DNA from: Niveibacterium microcysteis
GTDB taxonomy: Bacteria; Pseudomonadota; Gammaproteobacteria; Burkholderiales; Rhodocyclaceae
Length of the DNA: 64,000 nucleotides
NCBI RefSeq assembly: GCF_017161445.1
Contig: NZ_CP071060.1
Location: forward strand, 2,542,001 to 2,606,000
Direction: 5' to 3'
Shown: piece by piece, positions 9,677 through 20,009 of the stretch
How the letters are laid out: each line of letters begins with the position of its first letter
How positions within the stretch are numbered: the stretch's first letter is position 1
Made by a program: the position numbers and the translations under genes
The notes under the pieces: generated by a model
The model's database searches: none
What the model was told of the DNA's origin: nothing
Seen by the model: the letters and a program-made list of their open reading frames with translations, nothing else

Positions 9677-11545
9677 TCATACCTTCAGGTCGTCGACCTT
9701 CTGTCCAGCCAGGGCAGCTCGAATGGTCTTGTCCATTCTGCGCGCAGCAAAAGTCTCGGTCAGCTTGTTCATCGCATCGAGCGCCGACTTGATCTGGCGT
9801 GCGTCGTCACCTGCATTGAGGACAGCCAGTTCGTTAAGTGCAGCATGAATTGCGGCGCATTCGCCGGCATCGAGCAGATCTCCGTCGGCCGCCAACGCCG
9901 ACTGGACCGCCTCGATCATGCGCTGTGCCTCCACCTGCTGCTCGCGCAACGCACGCAAGCGCATGTCCGCATCCGCGTGATCAAAACCTGCGCGCAGCAT
10001 GCCGGCGATCTCGTCGTCCGACAGCCCGTACGAGGGCTTCACCGCAATCGACGCTTCGACGCCCGAACCCGTCTCGCGCGCCGAGACCGACAGCAATCCG
10101 TCGGCATCGACCTGAAAGGTCACACGGATGCGTGCCGCGCCGGCCGCCATCGGCGGAATACCACGCAGTTCAAAGCGCGCCAGCGAACGACAGTCGCGCA
10201 CGAGCTCACGCTCACCCTGCACGACGTGGATCGCCATTGCGGTCTGACCATCCTTGTAGGTCGTGAACTCCTGCGCTTTCGCAGTCGGGATCGTCGAGTT
10301 GCGCGTGACGATCTTCTCCACCAGGCCGCCCATCGTTTCGATCCCCAGCGACAAGGGAATGACGTCCAGCAAGAGCCAGTCATCCTCGTCGCGCCGGTTG
10401 CCCGCCAACACATTGGCCTGGATCGCGGCACCAATTGCGACCACTTTATCCGGGTCGATATCGGTGAGCGGCTCGCGACCGAAATGCTGCTCGACCGCGG
10501 CGCGGATCTGCGGCATCCGCGTTGCGCCGCCGACCAGCACGACGCCCTTCACGTCCTCGACGTCGAGATGCGCATCGCGCAGCGCCTTACGCACCGGCGC
10601 GAGGGTCTTGGCGACCAATTTGGCGGTCAGCGATTCGAACTGTTCGCGAGTCACATTCGCGACCAATTCGCGCCCATCGCTCAGTACCACCCGAGCCTCT
10701 TCGGCCGTAGCACGCGACAAGGCCTCCTTGACCCGACGGCACTCGACCAACACGGCGCGAGAATCCTCGGGCCGCAGGTCAGTCGCGCCGCATTGCTCGC
10801 GCAGCCACATGGCAAGGGCCTGATCGAAATCGTCGCCACCAAGTGCCGCATCGCCGCTGGTGGCGAGCACTTCAAACACGCCGCGCGAGAGTTTCAACAC
10901 AGAGAAGTCGAAGGTTCCGCCACCGAGGTCGAAGACGGCATAGGTGCCCTCGGTTTCGTTGTCGAGACCGTAGGCGATCGCGGCAGCGGTGGGTTCGTTC
11001 AGCAGCCGCAGAACGTTCAGGCCAGCCAGCCGTGCCGCATCCTTGGTTGCCTGACGCTGCGCGTCGTCAAAATAGGCGGGAACCGTGATCACCGCACCGA
11101 CCAGCTCGCCGCCAAGGCGGCTCTCGGCACGCTGACGCAAGACTTTCAGAATCTCTGCGGAGACTTCAACCGGGCTCTTTACGCCTGCCACGGTGTTGAT
11201 GCGAACCATGCCTTCGGCATCAACGAAATCGTACTGTTTGCTCGCACCGGCTTCGACGTCGGCCAGACCGCGCCCCATGAAACGCTTGACCGACACGATC
11301 GTGTTCTGCGAATCCGTGGCCTGATGCTCGGCAGCCTCTTTGCCGACCTGCACGCGGCCGTCAGCCAAGTAGCGAACGATGGACGGCAACAGGATGCCGC
11401 ATTGCTCGCCAGGCAAACACTCCGGCAGGCTATGGCGCACCGTGGCGACGAGCGAATGAGTAGTACCAAGATCGATGCCGACCGCGAGCCGATGCTCGTG
11501 CGGGGCAGCAGACTGGCCAGGTTCGGCGAGCTGAAGAAGTGCCAT
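9677..11545 (-). CDS. hscA: Fe-S assembly chaperone HscA
   Basis: A 622-residue Hsp70-type ATPase that, with HscB, releases Fe-S clusters from IscU to target proteins. The nucleotide-binding domain has the [14 protein letters not shown] phosphate loop, the [21 protein letters not shown] segment and [14 protein letters not shown]; a substrate-binding domain follows from about residue 390. The IscU-specific chaperone is indicated by its place between hscB and fdx rather than next to dnaJ and grpE. It overlaps the hscB stop codon by one base (TGATG arrangement). Confidence 0.97.
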   Translation of the reverse strand: MALLQLAEPGQSAAPHEHRLAVGIDLGTTHSLVATVRHSLPECLPGEQCGILLPSIVRYLADGRVQVGKEAAEHQATDSQNTIVSVKRFMGRGLADVEAGASKQYDFVDAEGMVRINTVAGVKSPVEVSAEILKVLRQRAESRLGGELVGAVITVPAYFDDAQRQATKDAARLAGLNVLRLLNEPTAAAIAYGLDNETEGTYAVFDLGGGTFDFSVLKLSRGVFEVLATSGDAALGGDDFDQALAMWLREQCGATDLRPEDSRAVLVECRRVKEALSRATAEEARVVLSDGRELVANVTREQFESLTAKLVAKTLAPVRKALRDAHLDVEDVKGVVLVGGATRMPQIRAAVEQHFGREPLTDIDPDKVVAIGAAIQANVLAGNRRDEDDWLLLDVIPLSLGIETMGGLVEKIVTRNSTIPTAKAQEFTTYKDGQTAMAIHVVQGERELVRDCRSLARFELRGIPPMAAGAARIRVTFQVDADGLLSVSARETGSGVEASIAVKPSYGLSDDEIAGMLRAGFDHADADMRLRALREQQVEAQRMIEAVQSALAADGDLLDAGECAAIHAALNELAVLNAGDDARQIKSALDAMNKLTETFAARRMDKTIRAALAGQKVDDLKV

Positions 11546-12081
11546 CAGTTTTCCAGGGTTTCGAGAGCGCTGCCGATTTCTTCCTGCAGTCGCTCGAGGA
11601 ACATCAATTGCCGCACACGTGCCGTGGCGGCGATCAAGTCACCGCGCACATCGAAATCGTCCGCCAGGGACTGCTCCATCGCCCGCGCATCGCGTCGCAA
11701 TTCGCGTAGCAGATTGTCGAGTGTTGCAACGTCGCCATCCTGTTCGGCCTCTTCAACCGCCTCGCGCAATAGCATCTGGCGCATCAGGAAATCGGGTGGC
11801 ATTGCCGTGTTTGACTCGATCTGCGGATCGATGCCAGCCAGATGCAGCAAGTAGCGCGCACGCGGCACCGGGCGGCGAAGAATGCGGTAGCCCTCGTTGG
11901 CGTGCGAGGCCCACTGCATCGCCACACGACGCTCGTTTTCGGCAAGGTGCGCGTAGCGATCCGGGTGGATCTTCGCCTGCACATCAAGATAGGCAGATTC
12001 CAGCACCGACGGATCGACCGTATAGCGGCGCGGCAATCCGAACAAAGAGAAGTAGTCGCCTAGAGCGTCGGAAAAGTTCAT
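11545..12081 (-). CDS. hscB: Co-chaperone HscB
   Basis: A 178-residue J-domain protein that delivers IscU to HscA and stimulates its ATPase. The J-domain HPD tripeptide is in KIHPDRYAH, followed by the conserved [18 protein letters not shown] segment; a C-terminal helical domain (from about residue 85) binds IscU. I start it at the ATG at 12081 ([17 protein letters not shown]); the open frame begins at 12114, but homologues lack the extra residues. The operon position is standard. Confidence 0.95.
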   Translation of the reverse strand: MNFSDALGDYFSLFGLPRRYTVDPSVLESAYLDVQAKIHPDRYAHLAENERRVAMQWASHANEGYRILRRPVPRARYLLHLAGIDPQIESNTAMPPDFLMRQMLLREAVEEAEQDGDVATLDNLLRELRRDARAMEQSLADDFDVRGDLIAATARVRQLMFLERLQEEIGSALETLEN

Positions 12082-12157
12082 CGGATTCAGTAATGACAAC
12101 GCCGCCGTGCGCATCGGTGCGCCGCGGCGGCGTCGCGCCGGTCAGGCAAGGCCAGGC

Positions 12158-12481
12158 TCAGACGTTGAAACTCTCGCCGCAACCGCACTGGTCCTTGACG
12201 TTGGGGTTGTTGAACTTGAACCCCTCGTTAAGACCCTCGCGGACAAAATCCAGCTCAGTGCCATCGATGTACGGCAGGCTCTTCGGGTCCACCAGAACCT
12301 TCACACCATGGCTCTCGAACACGATATCGGCCTCGTCGGCCTGATCGGCGTATTCGAGCTTGTAGGCCATGCCGGAACAGCCTGAGGTCTTCACCCCAAG
12401 CCGCACACCGACCCCCTTGCCGCGCCGGGCAAGAAAGTTGGCGACATGTTTTGCAGCGCTTTCAGACAACGTGACAGCCAT
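12158..12481 (-). CDS. iscA: Fe-S cluster carrier IscA
   Basis: A 107-residue A-type carrier that accepts clusters and passes them to apoproteins. The three ligand cysteines are visible in [17 protein letters not shown] and the C-terminal [10 protein letters not shown]. It begins [13 protein letters not shown] at 12481; the longer frame to 12601 runs into iscU and is not needed. The gap to iscU is 7 bases. The gap to hscB (12082-12157) holds no gene. Confidence 0.96.
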   Translation of the reverse strand: MAVTLSESAAKHVANFLARRGKGVGVRLGVKTSGCSGMAYKLEYADQADEADIVFESHGVKVLVDPKSLPYIDGTELDFVREGLNEGFKFNNPNVKDQCGCGESFNV

Positions 12482-12488
12482 GATTTCC

Positions 12489-12893
12489 TCAGTCGGCCTT
12501 GGGCGACGCCTCTGCATGCTTTTGACGGTAGTCTTCCACAGCCGCCTTGATCGCATCTTCAGCAAGAATCGAGCAGTGGATTTTAACCGGCGGGAGCGCA
12601 AGTTCTTCAGCGATCAGTGTGTTGCGGATATCAAGGGCCTGGTCGAGCGTCTTGCCCTTGACCCATTCGGTTACCAGCGACGACGACGCAATCGCCGAGC
12701 CACAACCGTAGGTCTTGAACTTCGCATCTTCGATCACACCGGTTTCCGGGTTGACCTTGATCTGGAGCTTCATCACGTCGCCGCAGGCCGGCGCGCCAAC
12801 CATGCCGGTACCGATGCCGGCTTCGGTCTTGCCGAACGAGCCAACATTGCGCGGATGCTCGTAGTGATCCAGAACTTTTTCGCTATAGGCCAT
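12489..12893 (-). CDS. iscU: Fe-S cluster scaffold IscU
   Basis: A 134-residue scaffold on which IscS-derived sulfur and iron are assembled. Conserved cysteines appear in [23 protein letters not shown] and [13 protein letters not shown]. The LPPVKIHCS segment includes the motif bound by HscA (LPPVK). It lies 21 bases after iscS. It should not be confused with the longer nifU of this window (54320-55222), whose N-terminal domain is related. Confidence 0.97.
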   Translation of the reverse strand: MAYSEKVLDHYEHPRNVGSFGKTEAGIGTGMVGAPACGDVMKLQIKVNPETGVIEDAKFKTYGCGSAIASSSLVTEWVKGKTLDQALDIRNTLIAEELALPPVKIHCSILAEDAIKAAVEDYRQKHAEASPKAD

Positions 12894-12914
12894 CTTCGTA
12901 CTCCTCAGTATTCT

Positions 12915-14126
12915 TCAGTGCGCGGCCCATTGGACCGTGTTGAGATCGATGCCTTCCTGAACCATTTCCCACAGTGGGGACAGCTCACGAAGCTTGCCGA
13001 TCTTCTTGTGCAGCAGATCGATCGTGTAGTCGATCTCTTCCTCGGTCGTGAAACGGCCGATCGTAAAACGGATCGAGCTATGCGCCAGCTCGTCATTGCG
13101 CCCCAAGGCGCGCAGCACGTACGAAGGCTCCAGCGACGCCGAGGTACAGGCCGAGCCCGACGACACCGCGAGATCCTTGACCGCCATGATCATCGACTCG
13201 CCTTCGACGTAAGCAAAGCTGATGTTCAGGTTGTGCGGCACACGCTGAACCATGTCGCCATTGACGTAGGTCGCTTCGATATCCGACAGGCCCTTTAGCA
13301 AGCGGTCGCGCAGCTTGCCGATGCGGGCGTTGTCCGCTGCCATCTCTTCGCGCGCAATACGGAACGCTTCACCCATACCTGCAATCTGGTGCGTAGCCAA
13401 TGTGCCGGAACGCAAACCGCGCTCATGCCCACCGCCGTGCATCTGCGCTTCAAGGCGAACGCGCGGCTTGCGACGCACATACAGCGCGCCGATGCCCTTC
13501 GGGCCGTAAGTCTTGTGCGCTGAGAACGACATCAAGTCGACCTTCAGTTTTTCAAGGTCAATTTCCACCTTGCCGGTCGCTTGCGCGGCGTCCACATGGA
13601 AGACGATTCCACGCTCGCGGCAGATCTCGCCAATCTCGGCGATCGGCTGCACAACGCCGATCTCGTTATTCACGAACATCACGGAAACCACGATCGTGTC
13701 CGGGCGAATCGCCGCCTTGAACTGCTCCAGGTCGATCAAACCGTTGTCCTGCACATCGAGGTAGGTCACCTCGAAGCCCTGACGCTCAAGCTCACGGGTG
13801 GTGTCCAGCACCGCCTTGTGTTCCGTCTTCACCGTAATCAGGTGCTTGCCCTTGCCCGCATAGAAGTGCGCGGCGCCCTTGATCGCCAGGTTGTTCGACT
13901 CGGTCGCGCCAGACGTCCAGATGATTTCCTTCGGGTCGGCGTTAACCAGCGCAGCCACCTGCTCGCGCGCTTCTTCCACCGCACGTTCGGCCTCCCAGCC
14001 AAAGGCATGCGAGCGGCTCGCCGGATTGCCGAAATGCTCCGTCAGGTACGGAATCATCTTGGCCGCCACGCGCGGATCCACCGGCGTCGTCGCAGAGTAA
14101 TCAAGGTAGATCGGAAACTTCAGCAT
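12915..14126 (-). CDS. iscS: Cysteine desulfurase IscS
   Basis: A 403-residue PLP enzyme that takes sulfur from cysteine for Fe-S clusters, tRNA thiolation and other uses. It starts [20 protein letters not shown]. The PLP lysine is in [20 protein letters not shown] and the catalytic cysteine is in [21 protein letters not shown], on a long loop typical of group I enzymes. The C-terminus [21 protein letters not shown] (read in parts, last 21 residues) is the IscS type that docks IscU. It sits between a second desulfurase gene and iscU. Confidence 0.97.
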   Translation of the reverse strand: MLKFPIYLDYSATTPVDPRVAAKMIPYLTEHFGNPASRSHAFGWEAERAVEEAREQVAALVNADPKEIIWTSGATESNNLAIKGAAHFYAGKGKHLITVKTEHKAVLDTTRELERQGFEVTYLDVQDNGLIDLEQFKAAIRPDTIVVSVMFVNNEIGVVQPIAEIGEICRERGIVFHVDAAQATGKVEIDLEKLKVDLMSFSAHKTYGPKGIGALYVRRKPRVRLEAQMHGGGHERGLRSGTLATHQIAGMGEAFRIAREEMAADNARIGKLRDRLLKGLSDIEATYVNGDMVQRVPHNLNISFAYVEGESMIMAVKDLAVSSGSACTSASLEPSYVLRALGRNDELAHSSIRFTIGRFTTEEEIDYTIDLLHKKIGKLRELSPLWEMVQEGIDLNTVQWAAH

Positions 14127-14168
14127 TGCGTCCACTCCAGGCGGGCCGGACCCGCATCACTCATATAC

Positions 14169-15317
14169 TCAGACCGCCACGGCGGAGAGCGTTCTTAAGC
14201 CTTGCAGCGTTTCGCCCAACGTTTTCACGAATCGGGCCAGCGCCTCATCCTGCGTGTCGCGCCCGAGGCTCACCCGGATTGCGCCACGCGCAACTTCATC
14301 CTCTACACCCATCGCCAGCAGCGTTGCCGACGGCCGCGGATCTGCGCTGGAGCAGGCCGACCCGCTCGCAACCGCAAAACCCGCACGATCCAGTTTCGCC
14401 ACCAGCGTTTCGCCGTCGACATGGTCGAACGCGAAAAACGCCGTGTTCGGAAGGCGCGCAGCGCCAGCACCAAATACCCACGCCCCCAGGCTCAGAAGCG
14501 ACGCTTCAAGTGCGTCGCGCTGTCGTGCAGCACGCGACGTCCATTCGTTCAACTCTGCCACCGCGAGTTCCGCTGCTGCACCAAAGCCAACAATCGCCGC
14601 GACGTTCTCGGTCCCAGAACGCAAGCCACGCTCCTGGCCACCGCCGGCAACCAGCGGCGCAAGCTCAACACGCTTGTCCAGCACCAAAGCGCCAGCGCCA
14701 AGGGGGCCGTGGATCTTGTGCGACGAGATCGTCATTGCGCTCACCGCGAGAGCCCTGAACGAAATCGGCATTTTGCCCAGCGCCTGCACCGCATCGGTGT
14801 GAAACAGCGCGCCAGCGGCGCGCGCCTCCGCTGCAAGCCTGTCAATTTCCTGCAAGACGCCGGTCTCGTTGTTTGCCGCCATCACCGACACAAGTCTCGG
14901 CGATTGCTTCATCAGCTCGGCAAACACGTCCGCACGAATCCGACCCGAGCCGTCGATGAGTGCCGTCTCGCGGCGCCAGCCCGATCGTTCAAGCTGGCGT
15001 GCGGGCTCACGAACGCACGGATGCTCCGAAGCGCCAACAACGATCAGCCCCGGTTTCATCTGCGCAGCGGCGCCCTTGATGAAGAGGTTATTTGCCTCTG
15101 AACCGCCGGAGGTAAAGACCACTTCTGTCGGATGCGCGCCAACAGCAGCGGCAACTTGCTCACGCGCACGATCGACCGCCGCCCTCGCCTGCCGACCATA
15201 CTCGTGCCGGCTCGACGGGTTGCCGAAGCGCGCGTCAAGGTAAGGCAACATCGCTTCGCGCACGCGCGGATCGAGCGGCGTGGTGGCGTTGTGATCGAGG
15301 TAGGTCGGAGCGAACAT
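14169..15317 (-). CDS. Second cysteine desulfurase in the isc operon (NifS/IscS-like)
   Basis: A 382-residue class V aminotransferase-fold enzyme related to IscS and NifS. It begins MFAPTYLDHNATTPLDPRVR. The PLP lysine is in ISSHKIHGPLGAGALVLDK and the catalytic Cys in ASGSACSSADPRPSATLLAMG, so it looks active. It lacks the C-terminal IscU-docking tail of IscS and is clearly diverged from both IscS and the NifS of this window. It lies between iscR and iscS, 8 bases after iscR. Its specific sulfur acceptor is unknown. Many Betaproteobacteria carry such a copy at this position. Confidence 0.9.
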   Translation of the reverse strand: MFAPTYLDHNATTPLDPRVREAMLPYLDARFGNPSSRHEYGRQARAAVDRAREQVAAAVGAHPTEVVFTSGGSEANNLFIKGAAAQMKPGLIVVGASEHPCVREPARQLERSGWRRETALIDGSGRIRADVFAELMKQSPRLVSVMAANNETGVLQEIDRLAAEARAAGALFHTDAVQALGKMPISFRALAVSAMTISSHKIHGPLGAGALVLDKRVELAPLVAGGGQERGLRSGTENVAAIVGFGAAAELAVAELNEWTSRAARQRDALEASLLSLGAWVFGAGAARLPNTAFFAFDHVDGETLVAKLDRAGFAVASGSACSSADPRPSATLLAMGVEDEVARGAIRVSLGRDTQDEALARFVKTLGETLQGLRTLSAVAV

Positions 15318-15325
15318 GGCAGCGA

Positions 15326-15823
15326 TCAGGCGGGGGCAATCGCCTCCGGCTTGAGCTTTTGCTTGCCCTTAGCGATACAGGCACGCTCATCGTGCAGGAC
15401 CTGCTGACCTTCGGCCCGCGCGCGCTGCTGCGAAACCAGCGTGCCCAGCGTAACCGAGTGCAGATACTCGTACATGCGCTTGTTCAGATTCGTCCAGAGG
15501 TCGTGCGTCATGCAGCGGTGCTCGTCCTGGCAATTCTCCTTGCCACCGCACTGCGTTGCATCGAGCGGCTCATCAACGGCGAAGATGATGTCCGCGACCG
15601 AAATCTCGGGTGCTGGCCGGGCCAAACAGTAGCCGCCGCCGGGCCCGCGAACGCTGGCCACCAGGTTATGGCGGCGAAGCTTGCCGAAGAGCTGCTCAAG
15701 ATAGGAAAGTGAGATGCGCTGACGCTCACTGATCCCTGACAAAGTCACCGGGCCATCGCCCTCGCGCAGCGCGAGGTCGATCATCGCGGTCACCGCAAAA
15801 CGCCCCTTGGTTGTCAGTCTCAT
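15326..15823 (-). CDS. iscR: Fe-S cluster regulator IscR
   Basis: A 165-residue Rrf2-family repressor that carries a [2Fe-2S] cluster and represses the isc operon when clusters are plentiful. The winged-helix domain starts [20 protein letters not shown]; the recognition region is [23 protein letters not shown] (in two pieces). The three cluster cysteines are in [13 protein letters not shown], spaced as in E. coli IscR (92, 98, 104). I chose the ATG at 15823; the frame extends to 15877 but the family starts here. Two IscR-type boxes lie in its own promoter, which fits autoregulation. Confidence 0.96.
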   Translation of the reverse strand: MRLTTKGRFAVTAMIDLALREGDGPVTLSGISERQRISLSYLEQLFGKLRRHNLVASVRGPGGGYCLARPAPEISVADIIFAVDEPLDATQCGGKENCQDEHRCMTHDLWTNLNKRMYEYLHSVTLGTLVSQQRARAEGQQVLHDERACIAKGKQKLKPEAIAPA

Positions 15824-15876
15824 CGTTCGTTCCCGCACCAGTCGGCCCCTGCACACATCGGCGGGACACGACCTCA

Positions 15877-15901
15877 ATAGTTGATCGATTTACTCAAGAA
15901 T
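15877..15901 (-). promoter_or_regulatory. IscR type 1-like operator, gene-proximal
   Basis: A 25-base site matching the E. coli type 1 IscR pattern (ATASYYGACTRWWWYAGTCRRSTAT) at most positions when read on the minus strand: TT before GAGT, AAT core, GATC, and a perfect AACTAT end. It overlaps the -10 element of the iscR promoter. The match is by eye; binding is inferred. Confidence 0.6.
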
Positions 15902-15925
15902 ACAATTCCTGATCAAATCAGTCAA
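15897..15925 (-). promoter_or_regulatory. Sigma-70 promoter of the isc operon
   Basis: Read on the minus strand, a -35 TTGACT (15925-15920) and a -10 TATTCT (15902-15897) are separated by exactly 17 bases. The iscR start codon lies 74 bases further on. Two IscR-like boxes cover the -35 and -10 regions, the normal arrangement for a repressed promoter. Confidence 0.72.
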
Positions 15926-15929
15926 CATT
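15905..15929 (-). promoter_or_regulatory. IscR type 1-like operator, distal
   Basis: A 25-base site on the minus strand containing TTGACTGATTTGATCAGG. It keeps TT-GACT-G-ATT-T, then GATC-AG-G, of the type 1 IscR consensus, with differences in the AGTC and outer AT triplets. Its centre is 28 bases from the proximal box and it covers the -35 element. Confidence 0.62.
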
Positions 15930-15946
15930 AGGGCACCGCGGGAGCC

Positions 15947-16702
15947 TTAATCGACCATCTTCGAGAGCTGGTTCGGATCGAAACGGTCGCAGGCAGCAAC
16001 GTCGGCATCCAGGTCGAAGCCAGCCGCCTTGAGTCGCGCTACCAGCACCTCGAAGCGTCGGTCGGTCTCAACCGCATGATCCAGCAGACCGTGCATCGCC
16101 TTGGATACCGGGTCGTCCATGTTCTGCGTCACCCCGTAGGCGGAGAAGCCCATCTCCATGGCCTTCTCTTCTCGCGCCTGGTCGCGCGCCGACTCGATGA
16201 TCCGGGCCGGGTTACCTACCGCCGTAGCCCCGGCCGGAACGGGCTTCACCACCACCGCGTTCGAACCGACCTTGGCGCCAGCCCCAACCGTAAAGCCGCC
16301 CAGCACCTTCGCTCCCGCACCGATCACGACACCCGCTTCAAGCGTTGGGTGACGTTTCGTACCGCGGTAGAGCGAGGTACCACCGAGCGTGACGCCCTGA
16401 TAAATCGTGCAGTCGTCGCCAATATCAGCCGTTTCGCCGATCACAACACCCATGCCGTGATCGATGAACACACGCCGCCCAATCCGCGCCCCAGGATGGA
16501 TCTCGATTCCGGTGAGCCAACGCGAAATCTGCGACACAAACCGCGCAGCCCAGTGAAACTCTCGCCGCCAGAGTGCGTTCGCAACCCGGTGGTAGATCAG
16601 CGCGTGCACACCCGGGTAACAGGTCAGCACCTCCCAGCGCGAACGGGCGGCGGGGTCGCGTTCGAGAACGCTGGCGATGTCTTCACGCAATCGCGCAAAC
16701 AT
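15947..16702 (-). CDS. cysE: Serine O-acetyltransferase CysE
   Basis: A 251-residue hexapeptide-repeat acetyltransferase that makes O-acetylserine, the first step of cysteine synthesis. The N-terminal helices ([20 protein letters not shown]) precede the left-handed beta-helix with [19 protein letters not shown], the catalytic His in [12 protein letters not shown], and [19 protein letters not shown]. Cysteine made by this pathway feeds the neighbouring desulfurases, so its location next to isc makes sense. It is convergent with nothing and lies upstream of iscR on the same strand. Confidence 0.95.
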   Translation of the reverse strand: MFARLREDIASVLERDPAARSRWEVLTCYPGVHALIYHRVANALWRREFHWAARFVSQISRWLTGIEIHPGARIGRRVFIDHGMGVVIGETADIGDDCTIYQGVTLGGTSLYRGTKRHPTLEAGVVIGAGAKVLGGFTVGAGAKVGSNAVVVKPVPAGATAVGNPARIIESARDQAREEKAMEMGFSAYGVTQNMDDPVSKAMHGLLDHAVETDRRFEVLVARLKAAGFDLDADVAACDRFDPNQLSKMVD

Positions 16703-16749
16703 GGGGCTTCCTGTCAGGTTTCAGTACAAATACGGTTCGAGGTGAAATG

Positions 16750-17502
16750 CTAGAAATCCCGAGTATTCCGGTCAACTTTAGGCTCAAAACTCGCGAGCAT
16801 GCCGCGGAGGATCGCGACTTCCTCCCGCTCGACGGCCGCACGACCAAAGAGCCGACGAAGACGGGGAATCAAACGGCGCGGCTTATCCGGGTCCAGAAAG
16901 CCGGACGCAATCATTGCACGTTCAAAATGTGCGATCAGTCGCTCAACGTCCTCATGCGGCGCCACCTCACCCAAGGCCTGCGGCAGCGGCGCCAACCGCC
17001 CTTCAAGCGCAGTTCGCCGTAACTCGTACGCGATTACCTGCACTGCGGCCCCAAGGTTCAGCGACGCGTATTCCGGATTGGCGGGAATGGTCACCGCACG
17101 CTGGCACAGCATCACTTCTTCGTTCGACAGCCCGAAGGTTTCATTGCCGAACACAATGGCCACATCACCTTGCCCTGCAAACGACAGCAACTCGCCGGAA
17201 GCCTCACTCGCCCACCGCGGCGCAGCGCACATTTCGCGGATCCGAGAGGTGAATGCTGCAGCCATCACCGTACCAGCCAGCGCCTCTTCCAAACTATCGA
17301 CGACACGCGCATTTTCAAGCACGTCGGTCGCACCGGACGCGCGCGCGGTCGCCTCGGCGCTCGGGAATTCCTTGGGCGACACCAGCACAAGCTGATGCAG
17401 TCCCATCGTCTTCATCGCTCGCGCTGCCGCGCCAATATTGCCCGGATGACTGGGGCGCGATAGAACAACACGAATCCGGCGCAGCGCCAAAGGCTCAGTC
17501 AT
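16750..17502 (-). CDS. trmJ: tRNA (cytidine/uridine-2'-O-)-methyltransferase TrmJ
   Basis: A 250-residue SPOUT methyltransferase that modifies position 32 of several tRNAs. The start region [23 protein letters not shown] contains the conserved Asn-Gly segment. The SAM-binding knot motifs are [16 protein letters not shown] and [22 protein letters not shown] (read in parts). The order trmJ-cysE-iscR is common in Betaproteobacteria. It is divergent from suhB, with 94 bases between them that hold the promoters of both. Confidence 0.94.
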   Translation of the reverse strand: MTEPLALRRIRVVLSRPSHPGNIGAAARAMKTMGLHQLVLVSPKEFPSAEATARASGATDVLENARVVDSLEEALAGTVMAAAFTSRIREMCAAPRWASEASGELLSFAGQGDVAIVFGNETFGLSNEEVMLCQRAVTIPANPEYASLNLGAAVQVIAYELRRTALEGRLAPLPQALGEVAPHEDVERLIAHFERAMIASGFLDPDKPRRLIPRLRRLFGRAAVEREEVAILRGMLASFEPKVDRNTRDF

Positions 17503-17596
17503 AGTAGAATGTAGGGTTTTACGAATTCGAATAGCCCGCCGTTCGCTGCGGGCCGACGACCAAGCGGCTCACGCCGCAGCAAGGCAGACGCACTTC

Positions 17597-18394
17597 ATGC
17601 ACCCGACGCTCAACATCGCCGTCAAGGCAGCGCGCCGCGCGGCCGGCATCATCAACCGCGCATCGATGGATCTCGACCAAGTCGAGGTACGCACCAAACA
17701 GCCCAACGAATTCGTTACCGAAGTCGATCGCGCAGCCGAAGCGTCGATCATCGAGACGATCCGTGAAGCCTATCCGGACCACGCAATTCTAGCAGAGGAG
17801 TCCGGCGCCCTCGGCGAGAGCGAGCACCAGTGGATCATCGATCCTCTTGATGGCACGACCAACTTCATCCATGGTTTTCCGCAGTACGCCGTGTCGATTG
17901 CGTATGCGCAAGCCGGCGTCGTGCAGCACGGCGTTGTGTACGACCCGACCCGCAATGAACTATTCACTGCCTCGCGCGGGCGCGGCGCCTTCCTGAACGA
18001 CCGCCGTATTCGCGTCTCGCGCCGGATTCGCCTGAACGATTCGCTCGTCGGCACCGGCTTCCCATACCGCGCATTCGAGCATGCCGACGCGTACATGAAG
18101 ATGTTCCGCGAGCTGACCGAGAAAACCGCCGGCCTGCGCCGCCCCGGTGCCGCCTCGTTGGACCTCGCCTATGTTGCCTGCGGCCGCTTCGACGCCTTCT
18201 TCGAGATCGGCCTCGCGCCTTGGGATTTTGCCGCGGCTGCGCTGATGGTTCAGGAAGCCGGTGGCCTTGTCAGCGATTTTGCTGGCGACGCCAACTACGT
18301 CAGCACCGGCAATATCGTCGCCGGCACACCGAAGGTGTTTGCCCAACTGATCCAAATCATTCAGGCGCACAAGGGCGAGTCGCTCGTCGCGTAA
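17597..18394 (+). CDS. suhB: Inositol-1-monophosphatase SuhB
   Basis: A 265-residue Mg-dependent phosphatase of the IMPase family; in E. coli SuhB also joins rRNA antitermination complexes. Metal-site motifs are LAEESG (Glu), [17 protein letters not shown] (Asp-Asp pair) and the C-terminal [18 protein letters not shown]. The start [19 protein letters not shown] is typical. The divergent trmJ-suhB pair is common in Proteobacteria. It is followed by tRNA-Leu. Confidence 0.95.
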   Translation: MHPTLNIAVKAARRAAGIINRASMDLDQVEVRTKQPNEFVTEVDRAAEASIIETIREAYPDHAILAEESGALGESEHQWIIDPLDGTTNFIHGFPQYAVSIAYAQAGVVQHGVVYDPTRNELFTASRGRGAFLNDRRIRVSRRIRLNDSLVGTGFPYRAFEHADAYMKMFRELTEKTAGLRRPGAASLDLAYVACGRFDAFFEIGLAPWDFAAAALMVQEAGGLVSDFAGDANYVSTGNIVAGTPKVFAQLIQIIQAHKGESLVA

Positions 18395-18434
18395 CGATCA
18401 GCACCAGAGGGGCCGCGGAAGCGTTCGAACACGC

Positions 18435-18440
18435 TATAAT
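18435..18440 (+). promoter_or_regulatory. -10 element of the tRNA-Leu promoter
   Basis: A perfect TATAAT lies 22 bases before the mature tRNA 5' end. I see no good -35 hexamer at 17 bases, so only the -10 is called. Confidence 0.6.
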
Positions 18441-18461
18441 CGCGCCCCTCAGTCACCCTGT

Positions 18462-18546
18462 GCGGGTGTGGCGAAATTGGTAGACGCACCAGATTTAGGT
18501 TCTGGCGCCGCAAGGCGTGAAGGTTCGAGTCCTTTCACCCGCACCA
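18462..18546 (+). tRNA. tRNA-Leu (anticodon UAG)
   Basis: An 85-base tRNA with a 7-bp acceptor stem GCGGGTG/CACCCGC, D-loop GGCGAAATTGGTAGACGC, anticodon stem CCAGA/TCTGG around the loop TTTAGGT (anticodon TAG at 18496-18498), a long class II variable arm (CGCCGCAAGGCG), the TTCGAGTCC T-loop and an encoded CCA end. The long variable arm and anticodon identify leucine, reading CUN codons. The accessory region starts directly after it. Confidence 0.97.
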
Positions 18547-19607
18547 TTGGTTTTATTCGTTTTTTGTACGTCGATGTACCGCGAAGTACTCTCTAGTGCT
18601 GCGGTTTTCCCCAGAGTCTTCTCCCGAATTTTCCCGCTTCGCGACCGAGCAAGCCGGCCACCGGTGCAGCGGACAGCTCCGCAGTCTTGGCGTTGTTGGC
18701 AAGGCAAGGTACGTGAATCCCACGCACGACAGCTGCTCTTTGGAGCCGCGGGCGCTTTAGCACCCGCCGGGCGCCTCTCGCCCGCCAAGCACATACGTTG
18801 GGCATTTCTGTTTGGCCAATGACTCACTCGACAAGAGCGCCCTAAAGGGATTCGAGTTGGAACGTCATCAGGCTGATCGCCTCCGCCAATAGATTGCGAT
18901 GCCTGTCAGAGGCCCGCGTTCTGCTTCTAGGCGCGGGCGCGCGATAAATACCTGACCGGCGTCAGCCTGGAGGGGCGAAAAGCCGGACAGGCTGCTCTGC
19001 AGGACGGACTCTCGCCACGCGCCACGATCATCAAAGGTGCTCTTCAATGACACAGGCCTGCTCATCGAACTCACTGAGGTTCTGATTGACGCGGACCGAA
19101 TGACGTCGGGCAGCCCCCGCGACGTCGCTCGCCCAGAGGCCCCCCGTCAGGCATGGGATTGGAGTTACACGCCATGTGCCTCGTCACGGCGCATCACCCC
19201 CGAGCTTCGTAACAGCAAGCTAGGTGTCCTCGTTCCAAAGCCCTGCTCGACCACATCCAAACGCTCGATCCTAAGGGCGACCAGCATCAGCCGCCCGATC
19301 GCGAAATCCACGCATATCCTCGAAGCCCCAACCGGCCGTCGCGCGCGGCTCCTCCCTTTTTTTGCGCCACGCAAGCGCGCACCGTTACACGGCTGACGAT
19401 ACGGCGGTCGCGCTGGAAGCATCGCTGCCCTGGGCACGCACATCGGACCGCCCTTCGATTCGGTGCGACGGCTGCTGACCGGCCGCCTTGCTCCCGCCGA
19501 GATCATCATCTTGATGGATCGCTGTCGCCTCGGTGCCGCGTCGCTGCGCGAGCTCTACGAGGCCCTCCGAGCCAGCTCCAACCCGAAGTCCTTACTGGAG
19601 ACAGTCC
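18547..19607 (+). other. About 1 kb without a supportable gene
   Basis: Directly after tRNA-Leu I see only short, unrelated open frames with no family motifs and no good ribosome sites. A frame at 19463-19693 (beginning RRLLTGRLAPAEIIILMDRC) looks vaguely protein-like but overlaps the start of the next gene and may be a remnant. No integrase, repeat of the tRNA end or RNA gene was found here. Confidence 0.55.
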
Positions 19608-20009
19608 ATGCACGGCGATCTGAACGAAGCAGAACGCGAGATGTTCGAGATGCAGGCCAAGCGCTGCAGCGCCAACGGGCCGGTCATCGATAGCGGCCAC
19701 ACGAAAGGCCATCCGCTGACGCATCCGCGCTGGACGCGCACGCTGGCCGATGGGCGAGTGATCACTTTGACTGAGCTGATTCAATTCGGGACCTACGATG
19801 GCATGCTGTGTGGCCTGCCCGGTCAGATCCGGGATGAGATCGAATATCGCGGCAAGGAAGCTCTGCGCAGCGCGCGCGGCCGGTTACCGCCCCATTTCGG
19901 AACGCCTGTATTGCTGACGCCTCAGCGCTTCGTGGGGGAGGTCACGCGAAGCGACGGGAGTAGCGAGCGCTGGCAGCGCGTCGGCTTTATCACATGCATC
20001 GGGGTGTGA
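19608..20009 (+). CDS. Hypothetical protein with possible in-frame extension
   Basis: A 133-residue protein I do not recognise, starting MHGDLNEAEREMFEMQAKRC at 19608 with CTGGAG 7 bases upstream. It has an acidic N-terminal helix, no membrane segment and no known motif. Its stop is TGA at 20007-20009. The same frame then stays open for 51 more codons to a TGA at 20163-20165, and that extension reads like real protein (GGCYSSLAAVWFQDAIG...ALDWTRLAWDWTP). The gene may therefore be a nonsense-mutated copy of a longer 185-residue protein. Either reading leaves the function unknown. Confidence 0.55.
   Translation: MHGDLNEAEREMFEMQAKRCSANGPVIDSGHTKGHPLTHPRWTRTLADGRVITLTELIQFGTYDGMLCGLPGQIRDEIEYRGKEALRSARGRLPPHFGTPVLLTPQRFVGEVTRSDGSSERWQRVGFITCIGV

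Noticed and set aside
9449-11854. 801-codon open frame on the plus strand
   Set aside because: It is antisense to hscA and fdx, which have full family motifs. High GC keeps the opposite strand open; its translation is Arg/His/Gln-rich with no motif.
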